Of a stretch of 64,000 nucleotides of DNA, positions 53,161 to 63,632 are shown in pieces (the first letter of the stretch is position 1; every line of letters starts with the position of its first letter). Under the pieces are notes generated by a model. The model did not search any database, was not told where the DNA came from, and saw only the letters and a list, made by a program, of their open reading frames with translations. The DNA is from Pyrenophora tritici-repentis (taxonomy: Eukaryota; Ascomycota; Dothideomycetes; Pleosporales; Pleosporaceae). The stretch spans positions 2,294,001 through 2,358,000 of the forward strand of contig NC_089397.1 of the NCBI RefSeq assembly GCF_003171515.1. Reading direction: 5' to 3'. Both the position numbers and the translations under genes were made by a program.

Positions 53161-53912
53161 ATGTCTCCTCAAAGCATGAGTAACAACGCCTTGATGCGCT
53201 GGGCACAGTCTGTATCTCTTGCTACTGCTACTCTTGTCCAATCACTGGAGCCTAACGATGTACAACTTGGGACACCGATTGCCTCTGAGAAAGTCCAAGA
53301 GCATAGTCGCGATAGCAGCATTGAACAACGTTTTAATCTCGAGCGTACACGGTATTTGTTCCTATGAGGATACATTGGTATTGGCTTCTCATAGGTCATT
53401 ACAGATCCGATCTTGAAGAGATGCGAGACAAACACGATTATCTTGATACGCCACTACAAGACAACGACAGACACTCGAATACCTCAGAGTCGCAACCTAG
53501 CCCATCGAATGATCACGCCAGGGCAAGGGACTTTGTGGGAAAACGACTTCCTTGGAAGATTCAAGATTTACGTGAATGTCGACAGAATTACCATGCAGAG
53601 CACAAGGGCGGTGGCTCGGACCGCATCTGGAAGAGCTACCGGGGCGACTACCGGGGCGGCTACCGGGGCGGCTACCGGGGCGGCTACCGGGGCGGCTACC
53701 GGGGCGGCTACCGGGGCGGCTACTGGAGCGGCTACCGGGGCGGCTACTGGGGTGGCTACCAAAAAACTTACGGCGGAAGCTCTCGCCACAGCTTCCTAGA
53801 CGCTGACTCGGGTGATCCTGAAAAACGGAATCAAGTTACGGATCAAATTCCTCACCAAGGTGCGCCTCGAAACGAGAACAACTATGGATCAGATTGGGAA
53901 CCCTCTTCTTAA
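53161..53912 (+). CDS. Hypothetical protein with GYRG tandem repeats
   Basis: Two exons, 53161-53344 and 53395-53912, with a 50-bp intron (GTACAC...TAG). The joined frame gives 233 residues. The N-terminal third is polar and helical (NALMRWAQSVSLATATLV, SSIEQRFNLER). A charged middle (LEEMRDKHDYLDT) is followed by about twelve copies of the four-residue unit GYRG or GYWG/GYWS (53637-53760), encoded by a 12-bp minisatellite CGGGGCGGCTAC. The tail is Asn/Asp/Ser-rich. RGG/YGG-type repeats are common in RNA-binding, phase-separating proteins; no folded RNA-binding domain is present. I do not recognise the family. Confidence 0.6.
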
Positions 53913-54069
53913 GAATGATAATATCAGATTTCTACCTGCCTTCTGATCAACCAACCTTACCGGGTATCGCGCCAATCTGGTCGATATTTTTAATTGGTGG
54001 AAAACGGGGGTTACATATCTTCAGGCAGCAAGAAATAGATCACAGCATGCATATGTAACATGCTTTCCT

Positions 54070-54195
54070 AATTATGTGGCGGAAAACCCGGTGAGCTGGA
54101 ATCAGCCAATCAAACACAGCAAAGAGCCGGAATATCTGCTAACCCTGCGCTTTCATTGGCTCATTCCGGCCCGCCAGGATTTTCGCTACAAGTGA
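54070..54195. mobile_element. Palindromic MITE, P2-related
   Basis: GTGGCGGAAAACCCGGTGAG and, inverted, the arm CCGCCAGGATTTTCGCTAC flank a ~100-bp centre containing CAGCCAATCA and its inverse. Layout and motifs (GAAAACCCGGTGA, CATTGGCTC) resemble P2 copy b at 3270. The ends are drifted. Confidence 0.6.
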
Positions 54196-54641
54196 GGTAC
54201 GCTATCCTCACAAGTAGTTCAATTTTTGTAAACCCAGGGTACCTTGTATGGCCACGTGGATTATCTACCGGCCAATCAGCCTACTACTCTAACTTATGTA
54301 TATAAGCCTTCAGACCTCTCAGTCATCAGAACACAGATCATAACACTTCACAGTACACATCATATCCTATGACGGTTATGAGGAGAAGCAGATCGCGTGT
54401 TGGTGGTCTGGTGCTGCTTCCTCGCTTTATTGAGCACCTCTTACCTCAGATGCATCACGGATACGTCATGTTAACAGACCCTGCTGTTGCTTCTTAAAGG
54501 AGCACAGCACGAACAACAGAACAACAGAACGTAGTTAACAAGCGAGCGGGCCATAACTTAACGTGGTGATCGGCGTGGCGCTCGGCAAAACACCAGAACA
54601 CCAAAGCGACGCCAACTTCAACACGCGACAACTCAACCAAT
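54196..54641. other. Promoter-like region and small frame, then pogo-D 5' end
   Basis: TATGTATATAAGCC (about 54295) is a good TATA context. An ATG at 54369 opens a 42-codon frame (MTVMRRSRSRVGG) that ends at 54497 and matches nothing I know. It may be the 5' end of a host gene cut off by the transposons that follow. The rest is pogo-D leader. Confidence 0.4.
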
Positions 54642-55119
54642 ATGAACCCAATAGAGCTTGCAGTTAAAGCGATAGAAGCACAGTCCGCAACAATCAATTA
54701 AGTGGGTCCTAGAAGGTTCAGATTGGATTGATTGATTACCGCTTTAAGCCTAGTAGTTACCTATAGGAGTTTAAGCCCTACCTAGATAGGTAAGTGGGTC
54801 TAGGAGAGTGACCGGATTGAATTGATTGTTGCGGAGTCTAGATAGAAGGGCAGGGTGAAGGAGAACAACTTTCATATACGAAGGTTGCTGAACAGTACAA
54901 CGTGCGCAGACACATACTGGCTAGAAGATGCAAAGGCACCCAAGCCCCCATGCAAGCCAAAGCAATCAACCAGCGCAAACTCAACCCACAACAAGAGGAG
55001 CTCATCAAGCACGTGGACAAACTCAGAGTAAGAGGCCTTTCACCTACAAGAGAGAATCTGAGAAAATTTGCTTCAGGGATAGCTCAAGAGGAGGTGGAAA
55101 AGCAGTGGGTTTGTAACGG
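54642..55119 (+). pseudogene. pogo-D transposase N-terminus, truncated by hAT-3
   Basis: It starts MNPIELAVKAIEA, is interrupted by the M1 MITE (54679-54840) and resumes in frame as EGQGEGEQLSYTKVAEQYNV. It continues through the CENP-B-type region (LNPQQEELIKHVDKL, SPTRENLRKFASGIAQEE) to QWV at 55110. It then meets the hAT-3 terminus. Relatives are pogo-A and pogo-C. No remaining part was found to the right. Confidence 0.82.
54679..54840. mobile_element. hAT-type MITE family M1, copy 4
   Basis: The perfect 8-bp duplication is GATAGAAG (54671-54678 and 54841-54848). It is inserted in the first HTH-coding part of pogo-D. Confidence 0.94.
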
Positions 55120-55300
55120 GCACAGATGTCAATGAGCAAGCTGAGCGAGCTCAGCCAATTGGCTTGCTCAGCCAATTGAGCGGAGGCCAGCAGCTCGCTC
55201 GGCTCGCTCGGATTGGCTGAAACAGGGCTGTCAGCTCGCTCGGCTTGATGGGCTCAGTCCCGATTAGGAAAGTTATATAGAAACCTTGGTGTTGAGTTTC

Positions 55301-58002
55301 TCAGCTAATATCCCACTTATGTACACCGTATTTCGCGTCCATCTCCTCATCGCTGATAGCCTCCTTTACAGGCACCTCACCACTGCCAAATCCAGCTCTT
55401 ACCCATCGTCGATCGCACTGTATTGCTGCTAGAAGTTGCGGAGAAATGCTGCGCCGACGGGGCTCGAGGAGGTCACCCAGCTCGCTGAATAAGCGCTCAC
55501 ACTCACAGCTTGAGCCTGGGATTGATAGCATGTCGATAGCAAATTTGCTAAGGCTGGGGTAGCGATCGCGGAGTCCTACCCAGTATTTTATAGGGTCGAC
55601 GCCCTCGCTAGCGATCGGTTCGCTGCGTTTCCAAGCCTCATATTCATCCTCCTCGTTCTCCGTAAGCCCTGCAGGCTCAATAAAGCTGTTGATAGCGTCG
55701 TCTATATCATTGTGCCTGACTTTGGGGCGTAAGCGCGGCTTCGGTAAGCTTTTGTACTCCGCCCACAAATGTTGAAACTTGCGGTTGCTGCTCTCTAGCC
55801 AATCAGGCTTATCCGCCCACGCTGCGTCAAGGTAGCTTTTGTAGCGAGGATGAAGGATTGTAGCAGCATAGTAAGCTGGCGAGAGGTCGAGCTTGTTGTA
55901 GTACTCGCGGGCTTTAACTAGGGCAGCGCGGAGGTTGATAGCAAGGTGGTCTTCGGGTGACTCTGTATGCTCATCGTGAATGACGTCTTCATAGCTTTGC
56001 AAGCGGTCCTCATAGACTCCAAGCACAGTCCGCAACAATCAATTAAGTGGGTCCTAGAAGGTTCAGATTGGATTGATTGATTACCGCTTTAAGCCTAGTA
56101 GTTACCTATAGGAGTTTAAGCCCTACCTAGATAGGTAAGTGGGTCTAGGAGAGTGACCGGATTGAATTGATTGTTGCGGAGTCTAACTCCAAGTAAGTAT
56201 TCAAATACTGGAATAACCTCAGCGATTGCTCCAAAAGCACCGCTTTTGCCGCGGCCTTCAAGCCGTTTTGTAGCTTGTTTCAGTGGCCTGAGCACATCAA
56301 TATACTCAGCAATCACCTGCCAGTCATGGGCATTGATCCCATCAGACCTCATCCAATCCGGCGCTGCAGGCAGCTTGTTGTTACGACTTCGGGCGTACGC
56401 GTCTTCAGTTTCAATCTTCTGAATATGGTAGTTGGCGTACCCATTAACCGCTAATTGCAACTCAACAGCGCGCTCAAAACACGAAACGTAAGAGTTCCAG
56501 CGAGTAACAACTGGCTTGACGGGCTCCTTGATTTTGTGCTGTTCTGTTGGCGCGTTGACAGGCTGGTCCCTAATAGCGAGCTTCTGATACTTCTCAAAAA
56601 GAGCGTACTGTTGTGGTGTTTTGATGTAGTTGATAACCGCGAGAAGCACTCCTAATGGTCCATCGCCTCGCCAAGTAGCCATGTTCTCAGCTTCGTTCAC
56701 GCGCTCAGTCTCCTCGTTGTCGTAGGACTCTTTCTCCTCACCCCAGAGTAGCATCTGGCCAATGAGATTAAGCGTATGAGGACCGCAGCGAAGGCGACGC
56801 TCAGTAGTGCTGAAGCCCATCTGCAAGGCGAGAGTGTTGATCGTGGTGTTGTTGTTATGTGCGTTGTCGAGGACGAAGTAACCGAGCTTGCCCACAGTGA
56901 TTTCGAACTGCTTGAATATTGCCATCACGACCTCAGCCATAGCCTCGCCGGTGTGGGCACCTGTCAGTTGTGGGAGCGCAATAGGCAAGTCCCTGAGCTC
57001 GCCAGAGCTATCAACGTAGTGGGCGACGATACCTAAGTAACCGCGCTTGCCACCTTTTGTCGTCCATCCGTCAAAGCTTATATGGACTTTGCTCATTGAT
57101 TCTGAAAGGCTTGCGACAACCTTTAGTAACAGGTAGTTGTACAGGCGTATAACGTATCGTGAGACGCTGTTATAAGATGCCCACAGGGCTCGTTCTGCCT
57201 CTACGCTAGCTAATTGTATCATATTGCGAAAAGACGATGATTCGAATTGTGAGAGTGGGAGGTTGTTTTCGACGAGCCAGGTGACGGCCGCAAGCCTAAA
57301 CTCTTGTATATTGAAGTTGGTAAGCTCGTTGGCAACAGCCTGAGAGCAGCCCTTCTGAAGGGCGCGTTCGAGGAGAGTTTCTTTCCGAGGAGCGACGGTA
57401 GTGCGCTTACTTGGAGGCTTCAAGCCATGACCTTTCTTGTCTTCTCCGAGATGACGTGCTGGCGCTGATGGAGACTGCGAGACGTCATGTATGCCACGGC
57501 CAACAGTAGTGAACTTGTGCTTATAGCAATAGTGGCAGATCCACGTGACTTTTGCGACGTTGCTGCGCAAGGCGATGCGATAGCCATGGCTGTATACCCA
57601 GCTTGCTCGGTTCGAAAGTGATGTGGGCGGCTTGCAGTGCTTTGGGTAGCGACTCCAATTAAAGCCGTCGTATTTGTCCTCTACCCATACGAAACCCTCG
57701 TCGACAGCCTCGCTAGCTGCTCCTGAAGCTGCAACAGTGGCATGCTCGCTGCCCTCAGGTGGTGGGATGATTGTCTCTTCGGCGCGCGACTCTCGGAGGG
57801 TCGCTTCAAAATTTGGTGCTTGTGGCGCGGCGACGAGAGCTTGACGCGGCGACAGCGGTGGAGGAGGTGGAGATGGTGAGAATGGCCGAGTATCGACTAG
57901 CACAGGTTGGCTGGCAGTCCCGCGATGACGCGCTGCGACTCTAGGGCGCTTCGAAGTTGTCGCGATTTCTAGAGCATTAACGCGTGTTCTTTTTGCTGGC
58001 AT
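55301..58002 (-). pseudogene. hAT-3 transposase, split by a MITE
   Basis: It starts at 58002 (MPAKRTRVNALEIATTSKR). A basic/Pro-rich N-terminus is followed by a BED-like finger (WICHYCYKHKFTTVGRG...RHLGEDKKGH), the core (KVHISFDGWTTKGGKRGYLG, GYFVLDNAHNNNTTI) and the hATC domain (SSCECERLFSELGDLLEPRR; ending YGVHKWDIS). The M1 MITE at 56024-56185 interrupts it after PVFEYLLGV. Removing that MITE and one 8-bp duplication leaves 844 codons in frame. It is a relative of the hAT-1 transposase. Confidence 0.88.
56024..56185. mobile_element. hAT-type MITE family M1, copy 5
   Basis: The perfect 8-bp duplication is ACTCCAAG (56016-56023 and 56186-56193). It lies inside the hAT-3 transposase gene and is the only visible lesion there. 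Confidence 0.94.
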
Positions 58003-58432
58003 TATAGCAACGGCGAGGTAGATAATAGCTGCAAATAGAGACGCGTTGATGGAGTATAGGTGAGTGTGGTGGGTGATAAGTAGTAAGTGAAGTGTCGCAG
58101 AAGGAGAATATTGTTGCCAGGCCGTTAGCCGGAAATTTAGTAGCTTATTTGCTAGAAATATAGCAAAAAAGAGTGTATTTTAGGTTATAACTAGGTTTCG
58201 AACTTACGCACTACACCTAAAAATCATCGTGAGATTGCCCCTCCACCAAGTCCTTCAGCCCCAAGTTTCCAACCGCCCCATCCAACCAAGCTAAGCAAGC
58301 TGACTGAGCGAGCGCCTATCCCTAAGCTCGCTCGGCTTGCAAGCGCGCACTGCGCGCTCAGCTCATTCGGCTTGGTCAAAACGTCCAAGCCGAGCGAGCT
58401 GAGCGAGCCGGCTCGCTCGTTGACAAGTATGG

Positions 58433-59485
58433 CACAGATGTCAATGAGCAAGCTGAGCGAGCTCAGCCAATTGGCTTGCTCAGCCAATTGAGCGGAGGCC
58501 AGCAGCTCGCTCGGCTCGCTCGGATTGGCTGAAACAGGGCTGTCAGCTCGCTCGGCTTGATGGGCTCAGTCCCGATTAGGAAAGTTATATAGAAACCTTG
58601 GTGTTGAGTTTCTCAGCTAATATCCCACTTATGTACACCGTATTTCGCGTCCATCTCCTCATCGCTGATAACCCCCTTTACAGGCACCTCACCACTGCCA
58701 AATCCAGCTCTTATCCATCGTCGATCGCACTGTATTGCTGCTAGAAGTTGCGGAGAAATGCTGCGCCGACGGGGCTCGAGGAGGTCACCCAGCTCGCTGA
58801 ATAAGCGCTCACACTCACAGCTTGAGCCTGGGATTGATAGCATGTCGATAGCAAATTTGCTAAGGCTAGGGTGGCGATCGCGGAGTTCTACCCAGTATTT
58901 TATAGGGTCGACGCCCTCGCCAGCGATCGGTTCGCTGCGTTTCCAAGCCTCATATTCATCTTCCTCGTTCTCCGTAAGCCCTGCAGGCTCAATAAAGTTG
59001 TTGATAAAGTTGCCGCGATTTCTGGAGCATTAACGCGTGTTCTTTTTGCTGGCATTATAGCAACGGCGAGGTAGATAGTAGCTGCAAATAGAGACGCGTT
59101 GATGGAGTATAGATGAGTGTGGTGGGTGATAAGTAGTAAGTGAAGTGTCGCAAAAGGAGAATATTGTTGCCAGGCGGTTAGCCGGAAATTTAGTAGCTTA
59201 TTTGCTAGAAATATAGCAAAAAAGAGTGTATTTTATGTTATAACTAGGTTTCGAACTTACGCACTACACCTAAAAATCATCGTGAGATTGCCCCTCCACC
59301 AAGTCCTTCAGCCCCAAGTTTCCAACCGCCCCATCCAACCAAGCTAAGCAAGCTGACTGAGCGAGCGCCTATCCCTAAGCTCGCTCGGCTTGCAAGCGCG
59401 CATTGCGCGCTCAGCTCATTCGGCTTGGTCAAAACGTCCAAGCCGAGCGAGCTGAGCGAGCCGGCTCGCTCGTTGACAAGTATGG
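58433..59485 (-). mobile_element. hAT-3 internal-deletion derivative
   Basis: Both ends match hAT-3, but the middle of the transposase is missing. The C-terminal part (58613 to about 59003) is joined directly to the first ~14 codons (MPAKRTRVNAPEIAA). The junction near 59003-59010 (TTGTTGATAAAGTTGCCGCG) shows no clear long homology. It lies directly against hAT-3, same orientation. It is non-autonomous but could be moved in trans. Confidence 0.87.
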
Positions 59486-62036
59486 ATAGCGGGATCAGCT
59501 GTGAGAGAAGCGAGGATAGCGAGAGTAGGAAAGCAGGAGCCGCAGGCGCGATAGAAGTAAGAGTAGCAAGAGCAGTAAGAGCAGGATGTGTAGCCGCGAG
59601 GATAGAGGCAATTAAGGTAATTAAGGTGATTGCGATGATTGCGAGGACAGTAAGAGCAACAAGGGCAGCGCAAGAAAGGCGCGAACGGCAAGGGAATTAA
59701 CAATTAAGTTAATTGTAGCGATTGCAAGGACAGCGGGAACAGCGAGGATAGTAAGGGCAGTAAGGGTAGCAAGGACAGCGGAAGCAGCGAGGACAACGAG
59801 GACAGCGAGGATTGTAAGGACAGCGGAAGCAGCGAGGATAACGAGGACAGCGAGGATAGTAAGAACAGCGAGGATAGTAAGGACAGTAAGAGTAGCGAGG
59901 ATAGCGAAAGTAGGAGAGTAGCAGTAGCAATAGCAGTAGCCGGAGGTGTATATAAGCTGTAAGAGGTAAGAGGTAGAAGTAAGGATATTATAAGCAGCAA
60001 GGATAGCAGGGGCAGAAGCAGCAACAGGTGCAGGGGTAGTAGGAGTAGTAATAAGAATATTAAGAGCAGTGCAAGTTATAAGGACAGGGGACAAAGTAAG
60101 GACAGTAGAGATAGTAAGAGTATCAGAAGCAGCGAGAACAGAAGCCGTAGGATTGATAGCGAAGATATTAAGAGCAGCAAGGAAAGCGAAAGCAGCGAGG
60201 GTAGTAAGAGCAGCGACAAGAGGAGCGGTAGCGGCCGCCGAAACCGCATTTACCGCAGGTGGAGGAGGCGTAGGAGGTAAGGGGCAGAAGAGAGCAGTAG
60301 AGACAGCGGGAACAGCGGGGAAAGGGAGAGCAGCAAGAAGGACGGGGATAGTAGAGATAGAGGAAGTGGCGAGAGCAGAAGCAGTAATAGGGAGGATTGC
60401 GGAATGCGGAGGAGTAAGAGCGGTAGGAGTAAGAGTAGCAAGAGCAGGACGTAGAAGTAAGAGGGGTAGGAGCAGGAGCAGTAAGAATAGCAGGAGCAGT
60501 AAGAATAGCAGGAGCAGTAAGAATAGCAGGAGTAGTAAGAATAGTAGGCGTAGCAAGAGTAGGAGCCGCAGTGGCGATAGTGTAGAAGCGGCAGTAAACA
60601 CAGGTGTAGTAGTAGCCGTAGGAATAATAACGAGCATGTTGAGAGCAGTAAGGACGGCAGGAACAGTGGGAGTTGTAATAGTAGAACCCGTAACTGTAAT
60701 TAAATAGATCGTAAGAGTGATAGTCACGATAGAAGGAAAAGTTACAAGAATAGTAGCTGTAGCCGTGGTAGAAGCAAGAGTAATTATAATAGAGGCAAAG
60801 ATAGTAACAGTAGTAAGAGTAATAAGCACAGTAAGGGTATAGTAAGAGCAAAAGTTTAAAGAAGAGTTATTTATGTTAAAAATAAGTATGCAGGTATAAA
60901 GCAAAGAAAAGAAAGATTCGAAAAGAGAAAGTATTAAGTCGGTGAGATTCATAATCGATAGATAAGGTAGGTAAAATAGGTATAGTTTGTAGTATAGATT
61001 AGATAGTGTTTGAGAAAGAAATCAAGCATAGAATCAAGTAGGATTCAAGGATTAGGATTGTAGTAGAAGACAGAGCAAGTTATTAGGAATACATTAATAA
61101 GAAGATAGAAGAAAAGATTAAGTTCATATAAAAGTAGAGTAATAAGAAGAAGATATCAATAAAAAAGATATAAGAGATTATGTTTCAATAATATTAAAAA
61201 GAGATGTTAGAAAAGAAAGAAGAATAAAAGAAACCCGATATAATTAAAGAGGAGTATAGTAGAGGGAATAGAAGATAAGTAGAAGAAGAAAGAGAGAGAA
61301 AGATAAGGAAGTTTATCGAGAAGGAGATAAGAAGCAGTCGATAAAGAGAAAGAAGGAGAAGTAAAGAAAATAGGAGGAGAAGTAAAGAAAATAGAAAGAG
61401 AAGTAAAGAAAATATAGAGTAGGGTAAAGAGAGAGAGTAGCGAGAACAGCAGTAGTAATAAAGATAAGGATAGAGTTAAGGTACAGTACAATAAGGCATA
61501 GTGGGTATTTAAGCAACAGTAGTAAGACGAAGCAGGCCGTGTTAGACGTGCATACAGTAGGTAGAGTTTAAGTTTACCGACGTAGAATAGTGATAGAGGT
61601 ATATAGGGTAGTAGATAATGCGATGTGGTATATAGACGGCGGTAGGCGAAGGACAGAGCCGACACAAGATACAACAGTATTAGAGAACTAAGAGGCAGTA
61701 GGCAAAGGAGATAGTTGAAGAAGTATTTAGGTTGTGTTTAGTATAGCGAGTGGTATAACGTGTGTATACAAGCAATAAGAAGACAATAGATGCGGAGGAG
61801 ATTAGACAGCAGATATAAAAGATTGTTAGTTTCGAGGGTATTTATAGCAAGGTTGTTAGGATTAGTATAGGGAGGCAAGAATAGAGTAGCATAGGGATAG
61901 ATAGGAGGTTAGTAGAACAGAGGATTAAAGTAAATTTAATAGAGGGATTCGTAAGACAGTTTTAGAGCAAGTAGGGGTTAGGGTGCACAGAAACGAATAG
62001 GTTAATAAGAGAGTTGTATTAGAGTCAGCCGTTTAT
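59486..62036. repeat. Purine-rich low-complexity tract, left part
   Basis: The plus strand is dominated by A and G, built from loose 6-, 9- and 18-bp units such as AGCAAGAGCAGTAAGAGC. The clearest array is at 60475-60545, with a GCAGGAGCAGTAAGAATA unit. From about 60850 the tract becomes more A-rich. Long reading frames on the C/T strand (for example 59621-60952) arise because stop codons need purines; I do not treat them as genes. Function unknown; the asymmetry could allow triplex structures. Confidence 0.75.
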
Positions 62037-62049
62037 AATAGAGGAGAAC

Positions 62050-63619
62050 GTCCCCAGCTTGCAGGGGCCTTGAGGAAGGCTGAGCCAGGAAGGCCTGGTG
62101 ACAGCAGGTCCCTCAGCCTGCTCCGCTTGCGCTTCTCTGGTGGAGGCACAGAAGCGGCAGATGACGCTGACGACAAGGAAAACTTTGAGCCCCGGTCACT
62201 ATGAGCCACTCTTTGGCTCGTTGACCCTGTTTCTTGTATATTCGATACAATTGAGTTCATCGAACACCAACTTTTCGAGATGACAAAAAGGTCCTGGATT
62301 ACCCTTTTTTCATCTCAATTCCATTGAAATGCCTTCCTAGAATCAGTTTCCAACGTCTGCTTTTGCGTGCAGGCGTTGTGGCGGGCGCGCTGGCCGCTGC
62401 AACTTTGACAGAGTTGTTACCTGGCCTTAGTTGAGAGAAATCTCTGCAAATGGCCCGTGCGCCAACTGATTTTAGATGTTCGATCGAAGGCACCCTCTAC
62501 GAAACCGACAGAGCAACGGCTCTTCCTTAGGTATATATCTCTATTGCTGCAAAGTAATAGGCCTATATATCTAGATGCTACCTATACCCGAACGCCCTAA
62601 ACCAACTCGATATACCGACCCCATATACCGAACCGCTCCAGCACCTGCTGTCACCAGCACACGCACGAGCAAAACACCGACCAGGCACTAGATGTATAGA
62701 TCTATTATCTCTCTTGTAGATCCCTATATACAGACGCCTACACCAAATACCCTCTCCACCGAACGCCCTAAACCGACTCGATATACCGACCCCATATACC
62801 GAACCGCTCTAGCACCTGCTTTCACTAGCACACGCACGAGCAAAACATCGACCAGGCAATAGCTGTATAGATCTATTCTCTCTCTTGTAGATCCCTATAT
62901 ACAGACGCCTACACCAAAAACGCCCTCTCCACCGAACGCCCTAAACCGACTCGATATACCGACCCCATATACCGAACCGCTCTAGCACCTGCTTTCACTA
63001 GCACACGCACGAGCAAAACATCGACTAGGCAATAGCTGTATAGGTCTATTATTGTTAGGTTATAATAGATCCCTGTATACAGACGCCTACACCAAAACGC
63101 CCAAAAACATCGACTAGGCAATAGCTGTATAGATCTATTCTCTCTCTTGTAGATCCCTATATACAGACGCCTACACCAAATACCCTCTCTACCGAACGCC
63201 CTAAACCGACTCGATATACCGACCCCATATACCGAACCGCTCCAGCACCTGCTTTCACTAGCACACGCACGAGCAAAACATCGACCAGGCACTAGATGTA
63301 TAGATCTATTCTCTCTCTTGTAGATCCCTATATACAGACGCCTACACAAAACAACAGACAGACACTGTATAAAACTACAAACAATATTTCTTTTCGCAAA
63401 GAGCTCGCTGTTACATCTCTTTCTGTTCACCACACTGCTCTTTAGCACCCGCGCCAACGGAAGACTAGCTCGGAAATTGGACTACGCAACTATCCTCCAA
63501 ATTGTACAAGACCTATAGAAACTCCATATTGAACAACATACATAGAACGGCTTAGCCAAAGTCCTACATAGTCACCGACTGATACAGGACTCTAATGGAA
63601 ATATAATAATAATAATAAT
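62050..63619 (+). mobile_element. Composite non-autonomous retroelement CR1, copy X
   Basis: The target duplication AATAGAGGAGAAC lies at 62037-62049 and 63620-63632. From 5' to 3': a unique 5' segment (62050 to about 62530) including a small antisense frame shared with 41484-41678; about 4.5 units of a ~172-bp VNTR (about 62580-63345); about 250 bp nearly identical to the 3' end of the LINE at 24185-24446; and a (TAA)n tail. No protein needed for transposition is encoded. Confidence 0.82.
62580..63345 (+). repeat. VNTR of composite element CR1
   Basis: The ~172-bp unit contains CGAACGCCCTAAACCGACTC, GATATACCGACCCCATATAC, CACACGCACGAGCAAAACAT and GATCCCTATATACAGACGCC. These landmarks recur at about 62716, 62888, 63060 (shorter), 63149 and 63318. 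Copy A has only about two related, shorter units. Confidence 0.85.
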
Positions 63620-63632
63620 AATAGAGGAGAAC

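Larger units (their letters stand above)
55121..58432 (-). mobile_element. hAT-3 transposon
   Basis: The left end is CACAGATGTCAATGAGCAAG. The right end, reversed, is CATACTTGTCAACGAGCGAG, sharing TGTCAA and GAGC. Both subterminal regions are dense in GAGCGAGC/GCTCGCTC motifs. The left neighbour is the pogo-D gene; the right neighbour is a shorter copy of the same element with no gap. A clean 8-bp duplication could not be found, so exact ends are approximate. Confidence 0.85.

Noticed and set aside
53568..53806. Alternative frames through the GYRG minisatellite (APVAAPVA, RLPGRLPG)
   Set aside because: The 12-bp period keeps several frames open. Only the GYRG frame continues with good exons on both sides.
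60069..60707. 212-codon frame on the purine strand with RSSKNS repeats resembling an SR protein
   Set aside because: It is the translation of the same simple-sequence tract, with no RNA-recognition domain or exon signals.
59621..60952. 443-codon frame on the C/T strand, rich in Leu, Thr, Ile, Ser
   Set aside because: Stop codons all contain purines, so they are rare on a pyrimidine-rich strand. The frame follows the low-complexity DNA and shows no domain or start context.
62033..62260. 75-codon minus-strand frame with Ser-rich and basic segment
   Set aside because: It crosses the CR1 5' boundary into the target site and so cannot be an old gene. No family is recognised.
62580..63345. CRISPR-like alternation of repeats
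   Set aside because: Units are ~172 bp and contiguous, without unique spacers, in a eukaryotic setting. It is a VNTR.
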